From Microbacterium sp. VKM Ac-2923 (GTDB lineage: Bacteria; Actinomycetota; Actinomycetes; Actinomycetales; Microbacteriaceae), in the NCBI RefSeq assembly GCF_022815605.1, contig NZ_JALGRP010000002.1:310001-374000 (forward strand): a DNA stretch of 64,000 nucleotides. The letters are read 5' to 3'. Position 1 is the first letter of the stretch. Each line of letters opens with the position of its first letter. The position numbers and the translations under genes are program-made. Below are positions 11,101 to 18,630 of the stretch, one piece after another. The notes under the pieces were generated by a model that was not told the origin of the DNA, did no database searches, and saw only the letters and a program-made list of their open reading frames with translations.

Positions 11101-12516
11101 ATGAGCCGCGTGTCGAGACCCCTCTCGACGCGCGGCCGACTGCTCGGCGCGATCCTCGGCGTCGTGCTGCTCGGCATGATCCTCGCCGGTGGCGTGACCT
11201 TCCTCGTGCAGAGCGAGCGGGTCATCGCCAACGCCGAGCGGCAGCTCGACGGCTTCGTCTCGACCGTGTCGACGAGTGAAAAGGATGCCGCAGAGCTCGT
11301 CACCGCCGCCATCCCGGGCCGCACCGACGGCACCATCGCGCTCGACGGCGCGACGGTTCTCGGGTCGACGCCCGCGCCGCCCGGCCTGAACATCGCCGAC
11401 GACGCCACGCTCGTGGCATCCCTCGCCCAGGCGATCGCCGACGGGCGCCTCGAGGGACGTCTCGACAGCGATCAGGGCCCGCTGCTCTACGCGGCGGTCG
11501 AGGCACGCGGCGGCACCATCGTGCAGGTCATCTCCATGGATCAGCGGATGGAGCTGGTGGCCCTCTCGAGCGTCACCTACGGCGTGACCGCGCTGGCCGT
11601 CCTGATTCTCATCGGCGTCGCGGGGTACTTCGCGACGGGCCGCCTGTTCTCCCCGCTGCGGCGCCTGCGCGATACGGCCGACGCCATCACGATCGACGAT
11701 CTCGGCGCTCGCCTGCGCCCGCACGGCAACGACGAGATCTCCGACCTCACCACCTCGGTGAACTCCATGCTCGATCGTCTCGCCATGTCGGTCGACGCCC
11801 AGCGTCAGCTGCTCGACGACGTGCGGCATGAACTCAAGACGCCCATCACCATCGTGCGCGGTCACCTCGAGATGATGGATCCCGCCGATCCGCACGACGT
11901 CGCCGAGACGCGCGAGTTGGGCATCGCCGAGCTCGATCGACTCTCGCGCCTCGTCGACGACATCGACGCCCTCGCCGACATCGAGACCGGGGCGCTGTCA
12001 GACGCCGTCGTCGACGTCGGAGCACTCACCGATCGCGTCGCGGAGCTCGCAGGAGCCATCGGCGGACACGTGTGGGGCGTCGAACAGCGCGCGCGCGTGC
12101 GCATCCGAGGCGACGCCGATCGGCTGGTGCAGGCGTGGCTGCAGCTCGCCGACAACGCCGCGAAGTACACCGCCGCGGGCAGCCCCATCGAGATCGGCAG
12201 TGCCGCCGACGACGCCACCGTGCACCTGTGGGTGCGGGACCACGGGCCCGGCATCCCCCCGGCCGCCCGGCACCGGGTGTTCCGCCGCTTCGATCGCCTG
12301 TCCACCCGGCGCGGGGTCGACGGCTCGGGACTCGGTCTGTCGATCGTGGATGCCATCGCCAAGGCGCACGACGGGCACTGCTCCGTCTCCGACACTCCCG
12401 GCGGCGGCGCGACCGTGACCCTGCACCTGCCCGTGGCCGGCGCGCAGTCCCCCGCCCAACTTCCGACGCCCGTGCGCGCCGGAGACGTCGTCATGCAGAG
12501 AGAGGCCACCGGATGA
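11101..12516 (+). CDS. Sensor histidine kinase
   Basis: Membrane sensor of a two-component system, 471 aa. Transmembrane helices lie at about 15-37 and 160-180 and flank a sensor domain of about 120 aa outside the cell. A HAMP domain follows (about 181-235), then the phospho-acceptor His243 in DDVRHELKTP and an HATPase domain with DNAAKYT, DHGPGIP and GSGLGLSIV. CATAAT (11089-11094) lies 6 nt before the ATG, so the transcript may be leaderless. The kinase gene precedes its regulator and overlaps it by 4 nt. The signal is unknown. Confidence 0.92.
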   Translation: MSRVSRPLSTRGRLLGAILGVVLLGMILAGGVTFLVQSERVIANAERQLDGFVSTVSTSEKDAAELVTAAIPGRTDGTIALDGATVLGSTPAPPGLNIADDATLVASLAQAIADGRLEGRLDSDQGPLLYAAVEARGGTIVQVISMDQRMELVALSSVTYGVTALAVLILIGVAGYFATGRLFSPLRRLRDTADAITIDDLGARLRPHGNDEISDLTTSVNSMLDRLAMSVDAQRQLLDDVRHELKTPITIVRGHLEMMDPADPHDVAETRELGIAELDRLSRLVDDIDALADIETGALSDAVVDVGALTDRVAELAGAIGGHVWGVEQRARVRIRGDADRLVQAWLQLADNAAKYTAAGSPIEIGSAADDATVHLWVRDHGPGIPPAARHRVFRRFDRLSTRRGVDGSGLGLSIVDAIAKAHDGHCSVSDTPGGGATVTLHLPVAGAQSPAQLPTPVRAGDVVMQREATG

Positions 12517-13169
12517 CCCGCATCCTCATCGCGGAGGACGAGGAGCGCATCTCCTCCTTCGTGGCGAAGGGGCTGGAGTCCGCCGGCTACCAGACGCTGA
12601 TCGTCGACGACGGCGCCGATGCGCTCGACGCCGCGCTGTCCGGCGAGGTCGACCTGGTGCTGCTCGACGTGGGATTGCCGTCGATGGACGGCTTCGACGT
12701 GCTGCGCAGCCTCCGCGGGCAGGGGTCGACGATCCCCGTCATCATACTCACCGCCCGAACCAGCACACGGGATACCGTCGACGGTCTCGACGCCGGCGCG
12801 AACGATTACGTCGCCAAGCCCTTCAAGTTCGACGAGTTGCTCGCCCGCGTGCGCTCACGACTGCGCGAACCCGTCACCGTCGGCACGATGGTGATCGGTC
12901 ACGGCGATGTCTCGCTCGACGTGCTCTCCCGCCGCGCGACGGTCGGGGGTCGCGAGATCGACCTGAGCGCCCGAGAGTTCGCCCTCGCGGAGGAGTTCCT
13001 GCGGCACGCCGGTCAGGTGCTCAGCCGCGAGCAGCTCCTCAGTCGCGTGTGGGGGATGGATTTCGACCCGTCGTCCAACGTCGTCGACGTCTACGTGCGG
13101 TACCTTCGCGGCAAGGTCGGGACGGGCCACATCGTCACGGTGCGCGGAGCAGGCTACCGCTGGGAGTGA
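12513..13169 (+). CDS. OmpR-family response regulator
   Basis: A 218-aa two-domain regulator. The receiver has acidic residues EDEE near 8-11, phospho-acceptor Asp52 in LLDVGLPSMDG and Lys102 in AKPFKF. The winged-helix DNA-binding domain spans about 125-218 and ends VRGAGYRWE. It is translationally coupled to the upstream kinase (ATGA) and followed by a strong terminator. Confidence 0.94.
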   Translation: MTRILIAEDEERISSFVAKGLESAGYQTLIVDDGADALDAALSGEVDLVLLDVGLPSMDGFDVLRSLRGQGSTIPVIILTARTSTRDTVDGLDAGANDYVAKPFKFDELLARVRSRLREPVTVGTMVIGHGDVSLDVLSRRATVGGREIDLSAREFALAEEFLRHAGQVLSREQLLSRVWGMDFDPSSNVVDVYVRYLRGKVGTGHIVTVRGAGYRWE

Positions 13170-13198
13170 CGACCGCTCCTCCGGCCCGGAAACCCGAA

Positions 13199-13226
13199 AA
13201 ACCCCCGGCGGGGGGACCGGGGGTTT
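13199..13226 (+). terminator. Terminator of the two-component operon
   Basis: A perfect 10-bp stem AAACCCCCGG / CCGGGGGTTT with an 8-nt loop lies 30 nt after the regulator stop. The 3' arm itself ends in TTT. Confidence 0.8.
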
Positions 13227-13490
13227 CTGGAGAGACGCGTCCGGTGGTCTTCCGACTCACCCGAAGAGCGGTGACCTGCGCGTGACGTGTTCTCTTGTTT
13301 CCATGGGGGAACCGCCGGGGCGGTGACGAGGTCTCCCTCGCCGATGAGTCCACTCTCGCCGGTGATTGTGAGAAGCCGGGGAGCCGAAGATGAGAACCCT
13401 CTCATCTTCACGCCGTCCCCGCTCGTGGAGCCGCGACCGAAACGGGAAGGGCGGGGATGCCGCGGCATCCCGGCCCTTCTCATCGCCCTG
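13227..13490. other. Convergent intergenic region with inverted repeats
   Basis: No gene is supported. The region holds a perfect 9-bp inverted repeat GAAGATGAG-N6-CTCATCTTC at 13386-13409 and the probable phoH terminator at 13446-13479. The open frames in this stretch start inside the region without an RBS. Confidence 0.5.
13446..13479 (-). terminator. Terminator-like hairpin downstream of phoH
   Basis: A long imperfect stem, GAAGGGC plus GGATGCC pairing with GGCATCC plus GCCCTTC around a 2-nt loop, lies 12 nt beyond the phoH stop. On the reverse strand a GTTTC follows it. Confidence 0.65.
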
Positions 13491-14852
13491 TCACGACAGC
13501 TCGCCGGCCTCCAGCAGCTCGGTCACCAGCGCGGCGATGGCGGAGCGCTCCGAGCGGGTCAGGGTGACGTGACCGAAGAGGCCGTGCCCCTTGAGCGTCT
13601 CGATGACCGAGGCGACACCGTCGTGACGCCCGACCCGCAGGTTGTCGCGCTGCCCGACGTCGTGGGTCAGGACGACGCGGGAGTTCTGGCCGATGCGGCT
13701 CAGCACCGTCAGCAGCACGTTGCGCTCGAGGGACTGGGCTTCGTCGACGATCACGAAGGCGTCGTGCAGCGACCGACCGCGGATGTGCGTGAGCGGGAGA
13801 ACCTCGAGCATGCCGCGCGCCAACACCTCCTCGAGGACGTTGCCGGAGACGACGGAGCCGAGCGTGTCGAAGACCGCCTGGCCCCACGGGCCCATCTTCT
13901 CGGCCTGGTCCCCGGGGAGATAACCGAGCTCCTGCCCTCCGACGGCGAAGAGGGGCCGGAACACGATGATCTTCTTCTGCTGCTGGCGCTCCAGCACCGC
14001 CTCGAGAGCCGCGCACAACGCCAGGGCGGACTTGCCGGTGCCGGCCCGCCCCCCGAGCGAGACGATGCCGACCTCCGGGTCGAGCAGGAGGTCGAGCGCG
14101 ATGCGCTGCTCCGCCGACCGGCCGTGCAGGCCGAAGGCCTCGCGGTCGCCGCGGACGAGCCGATACTGCCCCTTGCCGGTGACGCGTCCGAGGGCCGAAC
14201 CGCGTTCGGAGTGGATGACCAGGCCGGTGTTGACCGGCATTCCCCCCACCGCATCACTCACCGCGACCTCGGTCTCGTACAGGTCGGACAGGTCATCGCC
14301 CGAGACGTTGATCGTCGCGATCCCGGTCCACCCGGAATCCATGGCCTGCTCGGCGAGGTACTCCTCGGTGTTCAGACCGAGCGATGCAGCCTTGACGCGC
14401 ATCGGCAGGTCCTTCGAGACGACGGTCACCTCGGCGCCGTCCTTGGCGATGTTCATCGCGACGGCGAGGATGCGGCTGTCGTTGCCGCCCGTTCGCATGC
14501 CGGAGGGCAGAACCATGGGGTCGGTGTTGTTCAGTTCGACTCGGAGGGAACCGTCGTCGCCGACCGGGACGGGGAAGTCGAGACGGCCGTGCTCGATGCG
14601 CAGCTCGTCGAGGTGGCGGAGGGCCTGCCGGGCGAAGTATCCGATCTCGGGGTCGTGACGCTTGCCCTCGAGCTCCATGATCACCACCACGGGGATCACC
14701 ACGGAGTTCTCCGCGAAGCGGAAGAACGCCCGGGGGTCGCTCAGAAGGACGGAGGTATCCAGAACGTAAGTGCGCAGCGCCTGATCGGCGCCGGCTTCCG
14801 ACTCGGTGCTCTCGACGACGTGACGCTGGTCGTACGGTGCTCGTGCAGTCAC
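13491..14852 (-). CDS. phoH: PIN-PhoH family ATPase/ribonuclease (PhoH2-like)
   Basis: Fusion of an N-terminal PIN nuclease domain with a C-terminal PhoH ATPase, the actinobacterial PhoH2 layout described as an RNA helicase/RNase. PIN acidic residues are visible in [10 protein letters not shown] near residue 27 and [11 protein letters not shown] near 120. The PhoH part has Walker [12 protein letters not shown] and Walker [11 protein letters not shown]. The GTG at 14852 gives 453 aa and has GGGAG upstream; an upstream ATG at 14918 would add 22 Arg-rich residues and is less likely. Confidence 0.92.
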   Translation of the reverse strand: MTARAPYDQRHVVESTESEAGADQALRTYVLDTSVLLSDPRAFFRFAENSVVIPVVVIMELEGKRHDPEIGYFARQALRHLDELRIEHGRLDFPVPVGDDGSLRVELNNTDPMVLPSGMRTGGNDSRILAVAMNIAKDGAEVTVVSKDLPMRVKAASLGLNTEEYLAEQAMDSGWTGIATINVSGDDLSDLYETEVAVSDAVGGMPVNTGLVIHSERGSALGRVTGKGQYRLVRGDREAFGLHGRSAEQRIALDLLLDPEVGIVSLGGRAGTGKSALALCAALEAVLERQQQKKIIVFRPLFAVGGQELGYLPGDQAEKMGPWGQAVFDTLGSVVSGNVLEEVLARGMLEVLPLTHIRGRSLHDAFVIVDEAQSLERNVLLTVLSRIGQNSRVVLTHDVGQRDNLRVGRHDGVASVIETLKGHGLFGHVTLTRSERSAIAALVTELLEAGELS

Positions 14853-15177
14853 AACCCACTCCCGACCCGGGTGTCTCACCCGGCTGTCACGAGTCGACCT
14901 GTGGGTCACGAGTCGCAATCCGATGGCCGACTCGATCGGACTCCGTGTCCGATGAGATCACCGTACGATGCCGCGAGAGCCTTCTGGGTCGTTAACACGC
15001 CGCGAATGTGACGACTTCGTGAACACCGTATTCACGCCGGATATCCACGCCCGATAGTTCGGATGACGGTGCCCGTCGCCCGACCCTTCGACAGGCTCAC
15101 GGCCTCCGCGACCTGGCGGCCATCACGCGGACGGCTGCGCCCGTCGACGCCACAGACCCCCCGCAGCCGCTTGCGGG
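14853..15177. other. Intergenic region upstream of phoH
   Basis: No gene is supported. An 11-bp direct repeat GTCACGAGTCG occurs at 14886-14896 and 14905-14915, 19 bp apart, upstream of phoH. The motif CCCTTCGACAGGCTCA at 15084-15099 resembles one arm of the inverted repeat element near 29,050. The uppS stop marks the far end. Confidence 0.5.
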
Positions 15178-15960
15178 CTACTGGCCGAAACGTCTGTCGC
15201 GCGCGCCGAAATCACGGATCGCCCGCAGGAAGTCGACCTCGCGCAGGTCGGGCCCCAGGGCCTCGACGAAATAGAACTCGGAGTGCGCCGACTGCCAGAG
15301 CAGGAAGTCGCTCAGACGCTGTTCACCGGAGGTCCGGATGACGAGGTCCGGATCGGCCTGGCCGCCCGTGTACAGGTGCTCGCCGATCTGTTCGGGTGTG
15401 AGGCTCGCGGCGAGCTCCTCCAGCGATCCACCTGATTCGTCGTGCTTGGCGATGATGGAGCGGACGGCATCCACGATCTCGCTCCGCCCGCCGTATCCGA
15501 CCGCGAGATTGACGTGCAGACCCTTGTGACCGCGCGTGCGTTCGGTGACCTCGTGCAGCACCTCGGCGAGCTCGGGCGGCAGCCCGTGCGCGCGACCCAC
15601 GTGCTTCACCCGCCAGTCCGGCTCGTGCGAGAGCTCGCGTGCCAGCTCCGCGATGATCTCGAGCAGATCCTGCAGCTCTTTGCTCTCACGCTTGACCAGG
15701 TTGTCGTTCGACAGCAAGTAAAGCGAGACCACCTCGATTCCGAGGTCGTCGCACCACCGAAGGAACTCGTGCATCTTGGCCGCGCCGGCACGATGCCCGT
15801 GCGCGGCGCTGTCGTAACCGAGCTGGCGCGCCCACCGGCGATTGCCGTCGATCATCATCGCGACGTGGTGCGGCACGGTGGTCGGCATGCGGCGACGCAG
15901 GCGCGAGATGTAGAGACGGTAGAGGGGGCCCCGCCCCTCGTTCTTCCACACGCGCGCCAC
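15178..15960 (-). CDS. uppS: Cis-prenyltransferase (Rv1086-like isoprenyl diphosphate synthase)
   Basis: Adds isoprene units in Z configuration to an allylic diphosphate, supplying the carrier lipid for cell-wall synthesis. Catalytic Asp38 lies in MIDGNRRWA, and the substrate site RTSGEQRLSDFLLWQS and C-terminal DFLRAIRDFGARDRR are present. The YLLSNDNL and LRWC segments and the neighbouring TrhA gene resemble M. tuberculosis Rv1086, a short-chain Z-FPP synthase, so the product may be short rather than undecaprenyl. The GTG start is supported by TAGCGT (15967-15972, reverse strand) 6 nt upstream. Confidence 0.9.
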   Translation of the reverse strand: MARVWKNEGRGPLYRLYISRLRRRMPTTVPHHVAMMIDGNRRWARQLGYDSAAHGHRAGAAKMHEFLRWCDDLGIEVVSLYLLSNDNLVKRESKELQDLLEIIAELARELSHEPDWRVKHVGRAHGLPPELAEVLHEVTERTRGHKGLHVNLAVGYGGRSEIVDAVRSIIAKHDESGGSLEELAASLTPEQIGEHLYTGGQADPDLVIRTSGEQRLSDFLLWQSAHSEFYFVEALGPDLREVDFLRAIRDFGARDRRFGQ

Positions 15961-16080
15961 CCGCCTACGCTACCGCGTCGCACGTGCGCGTCCTGCGTGT
16001 CGGGTGGCGCTCGCTGTGCGATGGGTGAGCGACGCCACCATGTTCCCCCCGGAGCATGACAGCGGACGTAGTGTCGAGGA

Positions 16081-16806
16081 GTGACACGCCCCACCCCGGC
16101 CGACGGCCCCGAGATGCCCCAGCTCCCCCTGCTCGACGCGAGCGCGGTGGGCGCCGCGGCCCCCCTCAAGCCGACCTGGCGCGGCTGGATCCACGCCGGC
16201 ACGTTCCCCGTCGCGATCGCCGCGGGGATCGTCCTGATCGTGCTCGCGCAGGGCGCCCCCGCCAAGTGGGCCTCGGCGGTGTTCATGGCGACCTCCATGT
16301 TGCTGTTCGGCAACTCGGCGCTCTACCACCGCTTCTCCTGGAAGCCCACGACCCTGGCGGTGCTCAAACGCATCGACCACGCCAACATCCTGCTGCTCAT
16401 CGCCGGTACGTACACGCCGATCGCGGTGCTCGCTCTGCCGACGCAGCAGAGCGTGCTGTTGCTGTCGATCGTCTGGGGCGGGGCCGTCCTCGGCATCCTG
16501 TTCCGCGTGTTCTGGATCAACGCGCCGCGCTGGCTCTACGTCGCGCTGTATCTCGCGCTCGGATGGGCGGCGGTGATGTATCTCGGCGACCTGCTGGCGG
16601 CGAACGTCGCCATGATGGTGCTCGTCGTGGTCGGCGGCCTGCTCTACACCGCGGGCGCGATCGTGTACGCGATGAAGAAGCCCAACCCGTGGCCGGGGCA
16701 CTTCGGCTTCCACGAGATCTTCCACGTGTGCACCGTCTTGGCGTTCCTCTGCCACTGGACGGCGTGTCTGCTCATCGCGTTGCAGCCGGCCTACCACGGG
16801 GGCTGA
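16081..16806 (+). CDS. trhA: TrhA/hemolysin III family membrane protein
   Basis: A 241-aa seven-helix membrane protein of the PAQR/hemolysin III superfamily. Conserved metal-site and family motifs are seen: GNSALYHRF near 79, RIDHANI near 96, AGTYTPIA near 106 and FHEIFHVCTV near 217. Family members have been linked to membrane lipid homeostasis, and the hemolysin name is historical. The GTG start lies 6 nt after TAGTGT (16069-16074). It is divergent from the cis-prenyltransferase, as in mycobacteria (Rv1085c/Rv1086). Confidence 0.9.
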   Translation: MTRPTPADGPEMPQLPLLDASAVGAAAPLKPTWRGWIHAGTFPVAIAAGIVLIVLAQGAPAKWASAVFMATSMLLFGNSALYHRFSWKPTTLAVLKRIDHANILLLIAGTYTPIAVLALPTQQSVLLLSIVWGGAVLGILFRVFWINAPRWLYVALYLALGWAAVMYLGDLLAANVAMMVLVVVGGLLYTAGAIVYAMKKPNPWPGHFGFHEIFHVCTVLAFLCHWTACLLIALQPAYHGG

Positions 16807-16878
16807 TCGACCGGGATCCGGTGTCTCCCGAAGGCCGGGGTCGCCGGTGTGCGGCGTGACCGGGTTCGTCGTGCCAGG

Positions 16879-17154
16879 TCAACCGCGAGGTGCGGCGGGG
16901 TCGATGTCCTGGTCGTCGGTCTCGCTGGCCGCGGCGGCCGCACGCGCCTGCTCTTCGGCATCCAGCTCGGCGTTGACCTCTTCGCGGTAGCGCCCGCGAC
17001 GGATGCGACGGAGCATGTCCCACACGAGCAGGAAGACGGCTATGCCGATGAAGGCGATCGCGGCGAAGCCGAGTGGGCCGGGCGTCACGATCGCGGGATC
17101 GGGAGTGGCGGCCGGGGTGGGCGTGGTCGCGAGGGCGACGATCACGGGGAGCAT
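16879..17154 (-). CDS. Small single-pass membrane protein (Rv1083-like)
   Basis: A 91-aa protein with a hydrophobic helix at about 28-48, a basic stretch RRIRRGRYREE and an acidic helical tail, so N-out/C-in topology is likely. A GAAGGA RBS lies 5 nt before the ATG. It is divergent from the DUF4307 gene. The position next to DUF4307 and greA matches the small membrane protein of the mycobacterial mca region, from memory. The function is unknown. Confidence 0.78.
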   Translation of the reverse strand: MLPVIVALATTPTPAATPDPAIVTPGPLGFAAIAFIGIAVFLLVWDMLRRIRRGRYREEVNAELDAEEQARAAAAASETDDQDIDPAAPRG

Positions 17155-17217
17155 GGAGTCCTTCGGTCCGGGCGGAAGCGCGTAGCCTGGAAGTCCAGCC
17201 TAAAGCCCGGAGAGACC

Positions 17218-17613
17218 ATGACCACCCACGCGCAGCTCGACGATCGCTACGGGCGCACGCGCTCGCCGCGCCGACGCGTGCTGGGCTGGTCGGTCGTGGG
17301 CGTGCTGGCCCTGGGTGCGATCGGGTACCTCGGCTGGACGACCGTGGCGAGCAGCGCCGCGTCGGTCACGGCCACCGACACCGGGTTCACCGTCGAGAGT
17401 GATCGCTCGGTGACCGCGACCTTCCAGATCACGGCGCCCCTCGATCAGCCAGTGGCGTGCGCGCTGGAGGCCCGAGACGAGGACCACGGCACCGTCGGGT
17501 GGCGGGTCGTGGAGTACCCGGCATCCGAGGAGCATTCCCGAGCCTTCACCGAGACGATTCCGACGCTTTCCCTGGCGACGACAGGTTTTGTCAACGCCTG
17601 CTGGGTGCCGTAA
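17218..17613 (+). CDS. DUF4307 membrane-anchored protein
   Basis: A 131-aa protein with a basic N-terminus, one transmembrane helix at about 26-46 and an extracytoplasmic domain containing CALEARDEDHGTVGWR and a C-terminal NACWVP. The length, topology and position directly before greA fit DUF4307 of actinobacteria. The ATG has CGGAGAG upstream. A greA promoter is embedded across its last codons. The mycothiol conjugate amidase gene (mca) often found beside it is absent here. Confidence 0.85.
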   Translation: MTTHAQLDDRYGRTRSPRRRVLGWSVVGVLALGAIGYLGWTTVASSAASVTATDTGFTVESDRSVTATFQITAPLDQPVACALEARDEDHGTVGWRVVEYPASEEHSRAFTETIPTLSLATTGFVNACWVP

Positions 17614-17616
17614 AAT
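17588..17616 (+). promoter_or_regulatory. Predicted greA promoter
   Basis: TTGTCA (17588-17593), a 17-nt spacer and TAAAAT (17611-17616) make the best sigma-A-like promoter in the window. It overlaps the 3' end of the DUF4307 gene. Transcription would start near 17623, leaving a greA leader of about 93 nt. Confidence 0.7.
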
Positions 17617-17631
17617 AGCGGGATCACGACG

Positions 17632-17654
17632 CGCCCCGGCTCGATGCCGGGGCG
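17632..17654 (+). promoter_or_regulatory. Hairpin in the greA leader
   Basis: A perfect 9-bp stem CGCCCCGGC / GCCGGGGCG with a 5-nt loop lies just after the predicted greA start point and before its RBS. It may end read-through from DUF4307, or act as an attenuator or pause hairpin within the greA leader. No poly-T follows. Confidence 0.5.
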
Positions 17655-17715
17655 TTCGACATATGCCCGGCGGTTCCGTGCTACTGCCGCTCGCCCCTCG
17701 AAGAAGGAGTAACCC

Positions 17716-18207
17716 GTGTCCAACGACGCTCAGGTGACGTTCCTCACGCAAGACGCTTACGACCGCCTCCACAACGAGCTGGAGCACTTGTCGACGACGG
17801 GTCGTGAAGAGATCGCGAAGCGCATCGAGTCCGCACGCGAAGAGGGAGACCTCAAGGAGAACGGCGGGTATCACGCCGCGAAGGACGAGCAGGGCAAGCA
17901 GGAGGCGCGCATCCGCACGCTTCAGCAGCTGCTGAAGGACGCCAAGGTCGGCGAGGCTCCCGAGAGCCACGGTGTGGTCGAGTCGGGCACCGTGGTGACG
18001 GCTGTCATCGCCGGCGGCGAAGAGAAGTTCCTGCTCGGCAACCGCGAGATCGCGGCCGATTCCGAGCTCGACGTGTACAGCGAGGCGTCGCCGCTGGGCG
18101 CCGCCATCCTCGGTCTGAAAGAGGGCGACAAGGGCTCGTACACCGCCCCCAACGGCAAGGAGATCTCGGTCGAGGTTCTCAAGGTCGAGACCTACTCGGG
18201 GCAGTAA
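17716..18207 (+). CDS. greA: Transcription elongation factor GreA
   Basis: Rescues backtracked RNA polymerase by stimulating transcript cleavage. The N-terminal coiled coil carries the acidic tip in AREEGDLKENGGYHAAKDEQ, and the C-terminal FKBP-like domain ends KEISVEVLKVETYSGQ. At 163 aa it has the normal length. The GTG start is preceded by AAGAAGGAG. Confidence 0.97.
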   Translation: MSNDAQVTFLTQDAYDRLHNELEHLSTTGREEIAKRIESAREEGDLKENGGYHAAKDEQGKQEARIRTLQQLLKDAKVGEAPESHGVVESGTVVTAVIAGGEEKFLLGNREIAADSELDVYSEASPLGAAILGLKEGDKGSYTAPNGKEISVEVLKVETYSGQ

Positions 18208-18220
18208 GCCTCACCGCTAT

Positions 18221-18252
18221 CGAGCCGCTCCCCCGGATGGGTGGGCGGCTCG
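18221..18252 (+). terminator. Terminator of greA
   Basis: An 8-bp stem CGAGCCGC / GCGGCTCG enclosing a second CCC/GGG pairing begins 14 nt after the greA stop. Confidence 0.65.
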
Positions 18253-18309
18253 CGGCGTTACCGGCGCTCTGGCGCGCGGTTTCCGCGCGGGCCGCATGCG
18301 TCTGTCGGG

Positions 18310-18380
18310 TTTGGGGCGGACTTCGCCGTTCGGGGCGTGAAGATCGCGCCCCAAACGCACGAATCCGCCCCGAACCAGCA
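18310..18380. repeat. CGCCCCGAA intergenic repeat, copy A
   Basis: A 71-bp unit with outer and inner TTCGGGGCG/CGCCCCGAA-type half-sites forming nested inverted repeats. It aligns without gaps to copy B, with 13 mismatches (about 82% identity), exactly 170 bp away. A related copy in inverse orientation lies near 48,160. Confidence 0.75.
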
Positions 18381-18479
18381 CGCGATCGCGCCGGGACACG
18401 TCAACACACCGGTGCGCGAATCATCAACCGTGGCGGAGGCCGACCCACCGGCGTAGAAAGCACACCCCCAAGCGACGCG

Positions 18480-18550
18480 TTCGGGGCGAACCTCGCCATT
18501 CGGGGCGTGAGAATCCCGCCCCGAAGGCATGAATCCGCCCCAAACCGGCG
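18480..18550. repeat. CGCCCCGAA intergenic repeat, copy B
   Basis: Second 71-bp unit in the same orientation as copy A. The half-sites TTCGGGGCG and CGCCCCGAA are better preserved here. Differences from copy A often fall in matching stem positions, which hints at a conserved fold. Confidence 0.75.
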
Positions 18551-18630
18551 CGCGACAGACCCGGGGCCCGCCGACGCGCACCGGGACACCCCCGGTGTGC
18601 CGCGCGCGCACCGGCTCGACGGTCGGCGCG

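Larger units (their letters stand above)
18253..18630. other. Gene-free stretch carrying two repeat copies
   Basis: No gene is supported between the greA terminator and the ilvA stop. The content is dominated by two related 71-bp repeat copies. Reading frames across them give Arg/Pro-rich or repetitive nonsense products without an RBS. Confidence 0.55.
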
